This document shows, in pieces, positions 11,416 through 24,100 of a stretch of 64,000 nucleotides of DNA. The notes under the pieces were generated by a model. It was not told the origin of the DNA. It did not search any database and worked only from the letters and a program-made list of their open reading frames with translations. Each line of letters opens with the position of its first letter. The first letter of the stretch is position 1. The stretch is taken from NCBI GenBank assembly GCA_963978905.1, contig OZ022259.1, positions 24,278,068-24,342,067 of the forward strand, written 5' to 3'. The stretch comes from Trichostrongylus colubriformis (taxonomy: Eukaryota; Nematoda; Chromadorea; Rhabditida; Trichostrongylidae). A program made the translations under genes and the position numbers.

Positions 11416-13125
11416 TTCCACTTTCGCTTGCTCGAAAGAGGGAGTGGTATTTGACGAGCGGGATGGGGGTCGTAATTCCAGAACTCAGTAGCGGTCTCAG
11501 GCTAGATTCTAAGCGGAACGTGCCGTCAGCTGACCCCGTTATGTTAGGAACTATGACTGAATTTGAGTGATCAGCACAAAAATCACAGTAACAAAATACT
11601 TAGTAATACTATGCAATTGGCAATAGTTTATGGTACTGAGCTTATGTAGATGTTGAAAGGGGGATCGTATTTGAGTCCTCGTTGGGGAGGGAGAGAGGTC
11701 GTACTGAGGCGGCCACTTTCCTCGACACCTGGGTGTGCTATGCTCCCATGCCCATTAGTAAACCGCTTTAACGTCTTGTCCATGGAACTAGTGTAGTTAA
11801 ATTAGAGATCACTCCTGAAAGGTTGCCAATCGATAGTCATACTACTGATGAGCTTTTTATAATTTTCTAGAGACCACCTCTCTGGCTCACTGCCAAAAAT
11901 CCTTTAAAGAATACGACTCCCCCTGAAAACTCTCCCACTAGTGCTTGACCCCCTGGGTGACATTTACTGCTTCTTGCTATCCTTATGTGGCCATGAGGAT
12001 GCGATGCAACCCTCAAGACCTGCACATGACCCCGCTTCCAAGGGTCAAATGGCTCTGCCTTTACGATGAGGGGTTGCGTTTCAAAAAACCTGATCAAACT
12101 ACAGATTGAAGAGCGAAAAAAATGCATAGAGCTGATCGCAACCTTCCCCGCAGAGGGTCCCTGGGGTCTGTTTAGCGCAGGGAACAGGAAGTGTAGAAAA
12201 TGACTCTCGACCAGCAAATTCCTTCGACATCATCGAACGGCCCGTGTGCTGCCGTTGCCGCAATGTTTCGGTGATTGATGACCGACACAGCGGCTAGCCA
12301 GTTGGTTGAGTAACTGACTGCACACAAAGTGTAATGACTAATTGTATGCTCATTGAACAAAATTTTCGAGGGAAGTTTCTAACAAAAAAAAGGTTAAATC
12401 AGCGTTCAGAGTTGGACATGAGTCATACTTTCATACTACACTTATATATGAAGGGGAAACTAAGCCTGTTTGACAGGCGTGAACAAAATTTGATCCTTAC
12501 CACAACCTAGCTTGGAGTAGCGCCCCTGACCACACGCCACCACAGCTCAAGTTAATAAGTAATCAGAAAATTAACAATTAGTCATTAATCAATCGAAAAC
12601 CAAACAGCGAATTTTTCTCACAGGATTCTTAAGATGTCCGTATCTATGTATCAGTGTATGAATGCCTGTAATTGCGTGTCGATTCTAATTTTTTTTCGCC
12701 GAGCAGCACAACCTTAAAACATGAAGCATTCATAGATCAACCTTTTCGGATGCGTCACACTTCCTATCTCAGGTACCAATTGGCCTATTCATTGACTTGA
12801 TCACCCACTGTATATTTCCAGTGTTTCTATTTGCCCTAAGTGGTTTGGGATCTGGGAGTGGCCTATACCACTTCACCGATTCTAAAAGGATTGGTGTTCG
12901 GCTGCATCGGTATTTTGACTATCGCACCATATGTACCTGTAAGAGCGGTGCCAACTTGCCCTTGCCTTACGTAAACTCCAGGAATAAATTTTTTTGTTGT
13001 CATAGGGGAGCAATGGTAGATGTAAACGAGCTTTACGGAGCCCTTCTCGAAGCATATGAATATCTTGGACGGTAATGAGGGCAGCGCCAAAAAAAGGAAA
13101 ATAAACCACCGTACAGAGTGAAAGC

Positions 13126-13374
13126 AAGGATACCCGGGAGTATATCGTTAGGACAGAAACGTCGCGTGGCCGTGTCCGGCACGCGACGGGATGGTGCGAG
13201 CTATACGCGCCGTATTAGTTGAGTCCTGAAGCGATTACGCCTAGTATGAGGCGTAGAGCACCGTCATCGCTTCAAGACCCATCCGATACGGCGCGCATAG
13301 CTCGCACCATCTCGTCGCGCGCCAAACACGGCCACGCGACGTTTCTGTCCTAACGATATACACCCAGGATACCT
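13126..13374. mobile_element. Palindromic MITE (hairpin element)
   Basis: Two arms of about 110 bp are near-perfect reverse complements: the left carries TATATCGTTAGGACAGAAAC and GATGGTGCGAGCTATACGCG, the right the reversed partners GTTTCTGTCCTAACGATATA and CGCGCATAGCTCGCACCATC. The short unpaired centre is near 13245. No coding capacity. Confidence 0.75.
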
Positions 13375-13379
13375 GATGC

Positions 13380-14380
13380 CATTTGTATAGTCGTGGACGA
13401 GTTGTCGCGTATATAGAGAGGCAGTGAGAAGAGAGAGAGAGTAGTACATGCTTTGAAGAGAGACCAGATGGAAGAGACAGTGATATTAGTAAGGCATTGT
13501 TCAAGTTCGCGATTCACGCATGTCATTAACCTGATCGGTACTTATCTTATCCTTTCCGTCTGAATTCGCGTCATCGCTTGAATCACTTAATCGATATGTA
13601 TGATCTTTTTCCTCGCGCCTGAATCGCACGAGCCGCGCGAATCGCGAACTCTGAACAATACCAAAAAACTGGGATGTCCGACGGTTACGGGGATTCCGCT
13701 ATTGGCAACGCCTTGGAGCCTTTGTCTATAGTCCACTAGTTGGAGAATCTGTGCTGTCTTCTCCTTTTTGAACTCTTCTATCTGACCATTAGCAATGATG
13801 GGCGTGACTGAACGAGGAGTCATTTCTGATAATGCAGTGGTCAAGCGAATAGTACCAGAATGAGGCCCTACAGTGATCGAAGTTGTCCTAACAGGCTCCC
13901 AAAGAGTTTTAAATGTACCAGTGATAAAGAGACCAGCAATTTACCGTAATGTTGAATGCGTCATTTTAAGTAGTTTTCTACTAGCATAGAAAATTCTGGA
14001 AAACCATAACAAACGTGATGCAGTGGCCGGATAGAGACTGCGAACATTTCCTCACGAACTGTTAGGATGTCACTCTAAGTTAATCTTCTTAGCAACGACT
14101 CACGTAAAGCGCATTGCTAAGCTACAATCGATAGCCGAACATGAGGATGGATACAAAACGAGGACAAAGAAGCGAATCCACCTCCTAATCCCTAAAGACC
14201 TCTTTTTCAGGCCAGTATGCACCATTAAACCATGAAGATTAAGGCGGGGTCAAGGTTACTAATTCTCTCGCCACGATAAAGTGCATCCCCTCAAAGGCTC
14301 ATCACTACACAGGGAGCGATATCATTAAGCCGCACAGAAAAAGACTGGATCAGCTCTGGAACTAAACAGGTACCAAAATA
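13380..14380. other. Gene-free stretch
   Basis: No supported exon, RNA gene or repeat family seen here. Confidence 0.4.
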
Positions 14381-14382
14381 TG

Positions 14383-14640
14383 CATGGCGCAGGCTCCTGA
14401 GCGTATGGGTTGGAGATCAGACCACAGATCGGTGTCCGTCCGGGCCACCTAAACCTTCGATCCTTCAGTGAGCTGGTAACACACCACTCTGGAAGGTTAA
14501 AAGCACTGAAAAATGCTTCGACTGATCTGCGTAAGCTATTGTTTAGTTAATCGCACTCCAATGCCACTGCCTCAATGGAAGGGGAAGGAGAGTGCGTGGC
14601 GCATCCTCAAAAGGAATTGATCAACCCCGAATGCATTCTC
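14383..14640 (+). repeat. Diverged SINE (family A)
   Basis: The body order is kept (CACTCTGGAAGGTTAAAAGC, TGGCGCATCCTCAAAAGGAA, then a GATCAACCCC tail) but identity is low and the tRNA-like head is degraded. Likely the oldest copy of this family in the window. Confidence 0.6.
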
Positions 14641-14923
14641 CCCTGCGTTCTTTTACCATTTATCAGTCCGCTTACGCCAAAAGTGCTTTGAAAGATAAAA
14701 GGATCTTGACTTAATCGCGTGACACCAAGGGTAAATAGAATTTCCAAAACAAGTGCAAACTTCCAACAAATTTTTGTACGTAAAAAAATTTCCGAGGTGA
14801 TGCGAGTAAAAACATTAAAATAAGAAAAATTCAATTTTGAAATTTAAGTTTGTTGTTGCCAAAATTTTCCATTCTATTTCGAAGAATGGTCATGATAATC
14901 AATCGAACAACCAGAAACAACTA

Positions 14924-16309
14924 TTGGGTTGGGGAATAAGACCTTGCGGTTTTTTTTGAACCCCGTTTTTCACATTGTTCCCTTCATCTTTCGACAAAGC
15001 TTATATATGATTTCGATAGAGCTTTTCCTGCTCTACGAAATGTTACTATCTATTTTTCGATTCCTTCGTCTATCTGATATTTATGAGGTTTGGAAGTGAT
15101 GTAAGCTGAATGCAAAAAATTGACACTTGCGCACCTCATCATTCTCGTCTGCCATCAAGATCAAAAAATGTATGTGTATATGTTTCGATAGAGCTTTTCT
15201 AGCTCTACAGAATGGTACGACTTTTTATTCGATTAGCTCAACTTTTTGTTGTTTTTGAGACTCACAAATGCAGTACTCGCAAAAGTGTGCACTTTCGTTA
15301 TCATCTTTTCCTCGCCTACCATCGAGTTTGGAGAGGACGTCCATATATGCATTCGATAGAGCTTTTTTTGCTCTACAAGATGATACCACTCTTCTTTTGT
15401 ATCCTGTCACATTTTAGCATGTAGAAATAAGATTCCACCTCTTTTTCAACTAAAAATTGCGTAATAAAAATAAATTCTTTTGGCACAATGTTTCGTATTG
15501 TTCGATAGAGTACTTTTCGCTCTACAAGAAAGTGTCCACACTTTTTGTTAAAATCAATTTTTCTATTTTTTAGGTTATTTGAAAGGAGTGCCAAGTCGAC
15601 GAAATCGAGTCTGATCGACACAAAAATGCTCGATTTCGTCGACTTGGCACTCCTTCTAAATGATCTTAAAAATAGCAACATTAGTAACAGAAACTGTAAG
15701 CACTACCTTGTAGAGCGAAAAGAGCTCTACCAAGTAGTGCAAAACATTGTGCCAAAAAAATTCATTTTCATTAAGCAATTTTGAGTTGAAAAAGAGGTGG
15801 AAACTCATTCCTACATGATAAAATATGAGAGGATACAAAAGAAGAGTGGTATCATCTCGTAGAGCAAAAAAAGCTCTATCGAATGCATATATGGACGTCC
15901 TCTCCAATCTCGATGGTAGGCGAGGAAGAGACGTTAACGAAAGTGCACACTTTTGCGAGTACTGCATTTGTGAGTCTTAAAAACAACAAAAGTTGAACGA
16001 TTTGAAAGAAAGATTGTACCATTCTGTAGAGCTGAAAAAGCTCTATCAAAACTTATACACATACATTTTTTGATCTTGATGGCAGACGAGAAAGATGAGG
16101 TGCGCAAGTGCCAATTTTTTGCATCCGGCTTACTTCACTTCCAAGACTCATGAATATCAGATAGACGAAGGAATCGAAAAATAGATAGTAGCATTTTGTA
16201 GAGCAAGAAAAGCTCTATCGAAATCATATATAAGCTTTGTCGAAAGATGAAGGAAACAATGTGAAAAACGGGGATAAAAAAAACCGCAAGGACTTATTCC
16301 CCAACCCAA
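14924..16309. mobile_element. 1386-bp fold-back element with mariner-type ends
   Basis: The ends TTGGGTTGGGGAATAAG and the reverse complement CTTATTCCCCAACCCAA are flanked by TA (14922-14923, 16310-16311). The element is inverted over its whole length: each arm is about 690 bp, with the centre near 15612. Each arm carries four spaced modules built on TAGAGC-N7-GCTCTA (left near 15020, 15189, 15355, 15508; right near 15715, 15859, 16026, 16198), about 145-172 bp apart. No transposase is present. The terminal sequence resembles that of the mariner 500 bp downstream. Confidence 0.85.
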
Positions 16310-16806
16310 TACATACTTCAGCGACTATATTTGCCAGTTACGAAGCAGTGTGAAATATGGGGGTCGTCGTAAATACTATGTATACTAGTAAACATGTTTA
16401 CACATCAAGTATTAGTAATCTATTGTGATGAAGCTTATGCTCAAATGAGCAAATGGACACAGCGATTTCCTTCTCACAACCCACAAATATCTACTATATA
16501 GTCCGAATCAGCAAGTTATTTACTCCAGCAAATTGTGACTATAGTAGAAAATAGGATAAAAATAGCATATTTTCAACTAAGCATTTTCAATCTTGCCTAA
16601 GCACACGTCAGCCTCAGTATTGAAAAATAGAAATCCAAAATTCGGCTCCGTATAGAAAATTGTAAAAAGTACTGGCTGTTAACGCTGCTACAGTACACCT
16701 GACATGCTATTCTTGTTGATTTTGAGGATAATGTTCTCACCGCCTTAATTCCTTCTTTCTACTTTCCATCATCGGCAAGTTAATAGCAAGTTAATAATGA
16801 TTAATA

Positions 16807-18046
16807 TTGGGTTGAGCAGAAAGTCCTGACCGGTTTTTTCTAGATTCTCTCCAAATTCAGAAGCGATGCGGTGATGCAGCAGCACCAAGGTTCGATGGAA
16901 GGTTCTCGAAGCTTCGCCTGGAGATCTATATAAGCACATGCGTATTGTTATGAAATAATCATGCTCTCAATCGATCAAAGCCATCTGCGAGCGATTATCT
17001 ACTACGAGTTCCTGCAAGACCATGGATCGACGACTGCTACTGCCAACATCTGCGCTGCATTCAAGAGTAACGTCATCACCGAATCAACGGTTCGCCGTTT
17101 GTAACAGCGCCAGCGTGTAACAGCGTAAGACCAACCTCGTTCTGGACGCCCTACTGTCGTGGACGATGGAACCCCACGCAGTGCCTCAAAAGAGGAGCTG
17201 TATGCTACCACTCGGAAATCATCGAGGGCACTCGAATGCAGCCAAAGGACCGTAGTGGACCGCCTTCACGGTTTCGGTTATCGCAATGTACTTTCAAGAT
17301 GGATCCCACACGATCTGCGCCACTCTGACACAGCGTCGAGAACCAGCGTATGTGATCTTTGCTTCTCCGTCTACACAGAAACGACCTGCTGGAGGACATT
17401 GTCACTGGGGACGAGAGCTGGGTCCCTTATATCAACGATACGCGAGAACGTCAGTGGCTGGCTCACGGGGTACCACCTGCAGCATAGCGTAAATGTGCCC
17501 AACGCGGGAAGAAGGTCCTACTCTGTTGCTGGGGGATTTCATGGAAATGCTTTACTACGAGTTCCTTCCTTATAACATCACAGTAACGGCTGAGATGTGC
17601 GCTGCTCAGCTTCAGAAGTTGGCCGATTCCATTCGCCTGAAACGCCCCGAACTTCACAAAGTCTGCCTACTCCACGACAACGCCCGTCCCCACATCGCGA
17701 AAGAGAGCCGTCAGAAAATTGTCGAACTTGGATGGGAGGTCTTACCAGACCCTCCCTTATTCTCCAGATTTGGCTGCATCCGACTACCACCTGTTTCGCG
17801 CCTTGAAGCTTCATCTTCGCGACACACAACTCAATGAGCAGTCGGAACTCGAAACTAAAGTCGTCCACTTTTTCGAGTCGCAGTCGTCGCGTTCTGGGCC
17901 AGGGGGATTGAAAAGCTGCCCGATCGCTGGACATATGTTCTAGACAATGACGGAGACTATGTAGTTGATTGAGCTTGTATTGTTATGAAAGTATGACTTT
18001 TTGAAATAAAAGTGAGATACCGGTCATGACTTTCTGCTCAACCTGA
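16807..18046 (+). mobile_element. Mariner transposon copy
   Basis: The terminal repeats begin TTGGGTTGAGCAGAAAGTCC on the left and end GACTTTCTGCTCAACCTGA on the right, flanked by TA at 16805-16806 and 18047-18048. At 1240 bp it has the usual mariner length and encloses one damaged transposase gene on the plus strand. Confidence 0.9.
16961..17971 (+). pseudogene. Mariner transposase pseudogene
   Basis: Translation across frames gives a mariner DD34D transposase: an N-terminal helix-turn-helix region starting MLSIDQSHLRAIIYYEF, the first catalytic Asp in VTGDESW (near 17420), the second in HDNARPH (near 17680), the third in YSPDLAASDYHLF (near 17760), and a C-terminal end near 17971 (DGDYVVD). 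The open frame is broken by an in-frame stop near 17101 (after STVRRL), by frame changes near 17340-17400 and by another near 17745, just before the third Asp motif. All three catalytic aspartates survive, but no single frame is intact, so the copy is inactive. Confidence 0.9.
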
Positions 18047-18048
18047 TA

Positions 18049-20635
18049 ACAAGCTAAATGTACGGTAGCCAGTGCAGCAGAGCTGTACCGCCTATAAATT
18101 TGTTCCAACATTCAAAGCAGGATTTTTTTGTTGAGAGTAAGTTATCAGTTTTTGCCCATCTTTTGGAAATACTAGTTTTGCGAGAGTTAAACCGCTTCAG
18201 GTACCAGGTATGTACCAGATGACACTACCTGCAATAGGCTGAAGAAGTGCTCAAGAGCGTCTGCCGCACGCGACGAAGCGTCGCCGCAGTCGGTGTCTTC
18301 TGACACAACTTCAAAATTGAACACACAAGTGAGAATGTTTTGAAACATCGTTACAGCCACTAGAAACTTCAGAAAATCGAACCAAAAAAAGTATTGGAGA
18401 GTGAAACAGGCACAGAAGAAGGTATAAATTGTTTTTTTTTTTCAAGGAATCGTCAGATGACAACTAACAGCATACATCACTTCTAATCCCCACTGACTTC
18501 CGTTGGCTATACGAATGACGTGACGGCAGAACTTGATGGAATACGAACAGGTAAAGTGATGAAAGTCAGGAAAAACAATTTTTAAGGAATAAGGAGTTGT
18601 TGATGACACAGAACAATCAGATTCAGGCAAAGAAAAAGAGCTGCACGACATACCAGACTGTAATCGTCAACCGAATCGTAAGCCAAAAAAAGCCGACCGT
18701 AAGGTTCACGAATTCAGACACAGGGAAAAAATTAGAAAAAAGAAACGAAGCGTTGCACTCAAAGATTACAAGCGTTTCCTATCCGTATTGTTAAGCACGC
18801 AAAAAACTACACAGCACAAAAGAAAACTTGGCGGGAAGAATTAGACGACAGCCATGTTTTCAATCCACCTCGACAGCGCTTCTTCTTGAGATCCAATAAA
18901 CAAATAATTGAGGGAATCATTAGCGGACTTGCCGTGAAAAAGAAAGAGGAACAGAAAGTAAAAATTACGAAAGCCAAGAAAACAACCTCGATACCCTATG
19001 AAACCCAAGTGAACATCGAACTTTTCTTTCGCATATTCCATATCTCAAAACGTAACCTACCAATCGTTTGGAGTATACTCTGAGCACCCTTAGTCTCACA
19101 GACTTTATTTTAGCTTATCTATCATCCAATCATTAAATGTACACAAATAGTATCAGCAAAATAATTTGTAAGTGATGGCATTCAGTATCAGCAATCATTA
19201 GACTCTTTAATGTGATTAGCTAGACGTAGAACATATTCACACTCTACAAGCTGACTTGAAAATTCTACACAAATACAATCAATAACTAAGAAATACATGA
19301 GTGATATCACCAGATGTTGTTTGTATCTTTGAACTTTTAAATGCGATTATCATCACTGCAGAGTGGTAGATGGCTGTGATATCTTATCTAATCAATAACT
19401 CACAACCAATACTAACAGACCCTCATATGGACTCGAGAACAGCTATTTTTAAAGCGACAAATAATTAGACACAACAGCCACATCAATTGTGGGGGCAATA
19501 AAATGCAACGGAGAAGAACTGACTGGGAAATAAAGTAAAACGCTTGAAATGCTGAGGACGTACAAATGAGGAAATGGCATTAAGCGAATCAATCTGTAGA
19601 AGGCAACGAAGCTACTCACACCACAGAAAATCCGTAACTATGCGGATGCTGCAGATAGCGGCGCCACCGTATATAACAGGGAAATAATCGATCTCCGCTC
19701 TAGATCACAGATCTGAAATTGACATTTTCAAGAGCGTTTACTTGGTTGGTACTTAGCTGACGCATTTTACAGCTAACCCACGAAATCACATACTTCGTTG
19801 TTATACTTTTCCCTTAATAATATTAAGATCCCAAGCAGAAGAGATCCTATTGATCCTATCTCCGATCAATGTCCACCCTTTTCGAGAATGCAAAAACAAA
19901 AAGACAAAGAACGAAGATAGGAGACGAGAATGAGGGCCCGCCTACACATATCTATCCATGTACTGTGGACATTATCTTTACCCAAACCTAGAAGGGGGTA
20001 GGAACCCACTCTTCCTTCCACCAAGGCTTAGACAAATATATACACCTGAGTGTGCAGATTAACCCCTCAAAACCTCCAAGATGCTTAAATGTGCAACCTT
20101 TTACAAAATGTTCCCCCCATTGCACCCATATCACATCTCATAGATTAGTAGAACACACATCTAACATGATGATGAGGAGATTGATCACAGTTGTTTTAAA
20201 AAATGGCTTCACATTTTTTCCCGAAAAATAGCGTCACGTTGACAGACTTTCAGTAATGGATGGAAAGATACAGAGTATGTTTCCCGTTCCTCCATTTATG
20301 GGCTCAGTCGCAATGCTCACTATAAAATTGACGTACTTTCCAGTGGAAGTACATTTTCCCTTCGAATGGCCACCACAATTTCCACCGATAAAATCTATGT
20401 CCTCTAAAAGTGTCAAGAGCGCTCGCCCCTGGCGAGATTCCGGCAACAAAAAAAGTTTCAAAGTTGTATAAAGAGGATCAGCCATCCCTGACCCTGACGT
20501 AGAACTCTACAGCGCCTGGTGCTCCGAAGAGTACCAGTCAAATTTTCACCAATGAAAGGTTCACGGACTATATTGGATTATAGGAAAAGCTCAACTTGCA
20601 CACCTTGCACAATAGACAGACTAGCGGTGAAGCAT
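18049..20635. other. Gene-free stretch downstream of the RING1-type gene
   Basis: No exon chain or repeat family recognised. The minus-strand frame at 20234-20485 is open for 83 codons but has no splice support. This stretch probably holds the 3' untranslated region or a last exon of the minus-strand gene that ends near 21145. Confidence 0.4.
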
Positions 20636-21144
20636 TTAAAAGGAACACTCAAAGCTCGAGTCAGTCTGGGGCACTTTACCGCAGATTTACGCCAGAGATA
20701 GAACCAGAATAAAAATTGAAAGGAATTGGAAAGAGACGCGAAACTCTCTTTGTGAATTGCTAACCAAAATAGGAAAAGAAATGAAGAAAGATAGAATAGA
20801 TGAGAGACCGGACAAACAAAACAGATACTTGATGGATTAATCCTCGAAGAGTTTAAGTGAAAATGATCCAATTCTACGTCAAAGCCTGAAGAAAAGATAC
20901 GCTCCTACTTATTCCGAACTGTACACTCTACAAAAATAAAAGTTGAGTGTCAACTCCATAACTTCCTCCAAAGTATCGAAAAAAAAAAGGTAAAGGGGTT
21001 TGCCTGAGTTACGGAGGCTCTACTGCAATTAGCCCATGAATCATTTTTACTAGTAACCGATAAGTAAGCAAATAATGAAATTCCACTGTATAAGTCAGAA
21101 ATTGAAATGACCAGACTAGATAAGAAAAACAATTCAGAAATTAC

Positions 21145-24100
21145 CTCGGACAGAGTTGAGGTCTCGTCCAGCTTTTGCACTGGGAACGCAGTAGCATAAA
21201 TTGTGCTGTCACTTTCTTTGGTGCTAATTGAGTATGCAGTGCTGTTTGCGAGACCTTTTAGCTCCGGTACATCAATGCTGTCTGAATAAAACAAGCTCAA
21301 AAAGGCAAGAAAAGAGAAAAAGAGAACGGAAAGAAATGTTAAGTGAGAAAAATAGGAACAAAAAGTAACCTTTCAGAGGAGACACATGTGGTGACCGCTT
21401 TCCATGCTGAAAATAGACTCAGTTTTACAAAATGAACAAATTTGAATAAAATATTGAACAAAATTATGGTAACTCACCGGTCGAGCACACTGCAGCATTG
21501 CCAATCGCGCTGCCTTACATTCCCACAAAATGTTACTGATGAGTATTGAAACCTTGAAAGTAACCAATTCTTAATGAAATTAAACGGCGTCATTTCCCAA
21601 TGATCAGTAGAAACATACGCGCCGAGCAGTTTTCGGGTACTGACTGTTAATCCGCATTTGGACAAATTTTTGAAGATGAGCGACACTGGCAGATTCATCC
21701 ACGAAAAGGTAAAACGACGGCAATTCCCGCGTAGAGATTAATTTTGACGATGATCTAGGGTTACGATTAGGCCGCAGTATCACTTCCACAATTTGTGTCG
21801 ATTGCCGATTGAGAAATAAATGGTGACGTTCCTGAAATTAATGGTGACGCTCCTAAAAACAAAAATGGCTTCTTCATTGAAGTGCTTCATGAAGTAGCAA
21901 GTAACCACCGTAATAAAAAAGAAAATCAACTTTGAAAAATTTGGAGTTCTAATGTGTGATTGAACAGATACAAATGTTCAGAGAATCTAGGTATGTGGAA
22001 TATCAGCAGTTTTGAGAAGTTTCTATATATCATGAGAGGAAAAATTCGCCCGAACCTATGCCGAAATTAACATGACATCAGAACAAAGCTTTTCCCTCAT
22101 AATTGCAAAAAACCTGAAGATGAATGATACTGTAAAAAATGCATGAGCTGTTTTTATTCCCCGTGAACCAGATTTGTTCTAGTTTTGTCCACCGTTTTAT
22201 GTTGCCCAAGTCTAGCAGACAGCATTGTTTGCAACGGAACAAAAACCAGTAAATTCAGCACACTCTTCTCAACAATCACCAAGCAAATCCTATTTTTCCA
22301 TCCCAAAATTTGTATCCTCAGAATCCGAAAATTGTTGAGAGGCGACAACAACATCCATCTTTTTTTGGAACCACATTTTCTCTAAAAATGCTTCAAAATG
22401 CCGAAAAAGTGGTATTCGTGTTGGATACATCGAAGGTCATCTAAGAATGGAGCAGAGATGCTGCACCTGATTTGTGCAATTTTTTGAATAACTCATCTAC
22501 GGATATGGAGGATTGGCGACACCGCGGGAAGCGCTGGGACCTTATATGTTCAAAGAGATGGGACCTTATCTGTTCACTGAGATGGAGCGTACTTCTGACG
22601 AATTTCGGTCGATTCTTCATTTTAAGGCTCCATCACCATGTAGAGAACTCGCTCGTAGACTATTAGCTGGGTAAGCTTACAATAGGCCATGAAAAAGTCT
22701 CCAAAAGGTGCATCGCATTGATCTTTTGCCTCTCTAGTAAGCCTGCAATGCTACCTCCTTACTATCCACAGCTGCCAACATCCCTCCCAAATCTAGACGT
22801 CATGTGGCGAGGTAGGTTACTGCAACGAAACTGCTCGAAGTTCTGAGGCGTCTAGAGCCAGCGGCCAGAAATCGTGGTTCTATGATTTGAAAAAACGGTT
22901 GAAATGCGCTCCTTTCGAGAGTCTCCCTACAGCTTTGTATGTGAGTGGAAGAGATATTTTCATCAAGTCGAAAAAGTCAATGTGGACAACAGTCGAACTT
23001 TTCGTCCAACATCATTTCTACATTCAGAGGGGAAGTCCGTTAGTGTTATAACAGAAAAATGAAGCACAGTGACGGCAAGAGCGAGGAATTTGGCGAAAAA
23101 TTAAATTTGGATTATCAAGATGATTAGCCTCCTACAAATTTTGGAACTGCATACTTATGCGCGACGCATGCAAAAGAAAACAGATTTATCGAACGGAAGA
23201 GTATGAAATTCAGAATTACGCACTTACTACACGTGCAAAATGAGGAGAAGGTCAATAATTCAAGCTTTATGAAAAAAGTGAAAATCAGAAATGTTTAGCA
23301 AAAAATAAGCTAGGATACAAAAAACTCACGCAGATCATATCCTTCACATCCTCCGAATCTAATGATCCATTACTCGAAGATTCTCCATTCGCCTCTTTTT
23401 CCAGGAAAACATCCACCTTAAACTTGAACCTTACTTGAGAATGCGACCACACAATATAACAGAAACGTACCTCGACCTCCATCTTCTCTACTGTATCGTG
23501 TTTGGTTTTGCCATCACTGGTTGCCGGTTTTTCTTCACCAGATTCCGTTTCGATACGTTCATTAGTATTGCTTTCAGTAGCTCTTGTCTTTGGACGAAGC
23601 ATACGTTGCACTTTCATTAAACTTTTTCTATATTCGGCGGTGATGCCAAATTTGTTCGGTTCCTTCTTCTCTATCGTCGGCCATACATGATCTTTGTTGC
23701 ACTGAAAATGCGATATCATCAAGTAGCTGACAACTAAACAGCGACGTAACTGTTGGTTAGGAAGACACAATGAAAACCATAAAAGCAGCTACAGAGATAA
23801 GAAAACAGGAGGAATCGGAAAGAAAAGTATGAGATCAAAATGGGACTGCCTAGTACAGCAGGAGTAAAAAGGCTCGCTATACGATCCCTAGGCAGACTTT
23901 CCACTATCCCCTTGGTTTCAGTTGATCCTAGACCGCATTTTGGCCAGCAAGTCTCCTCTCGGTTCTCATGTCCAAAGAGTGGTAAAGCAAGAAGAAACGT
24001 ACTCCCAATCCCCAATAAACAAATAAATAAACCAAGTCAGGAAATTCGTCTTAACTTTAATGTGTGCATGAGACCCAACCGTTCTAAGCTTCAAATTAGC

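Larger units (their letters stand above)
9610..13120. other. Gene-free stretch apart from MITEs
   Basis: Short open frames exist, for example 9610-9840 plus and 12863-13090 minus, but none joins a splice-consistent chain and none shows a family motif that I recognise. Confidence 0.4.

Noticed and set aside
12797..13090. Overlapping open frames on both strands
   Set aside because: No splice chain and no recognisable family; the frames overlap antisense to each other.
15373..15967. Open frames of about 80-103 codons in the fold-back element
   Set aside because: They are mirrored on the other arm and have no transposase motif.
20234..20485. 83-codon minus-strand frame as the last exon of the RING1-type gene
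   Set aside because: No acceptor in the right phase was found; a shorter exon at 20665-20636 fits better but is also unproven.
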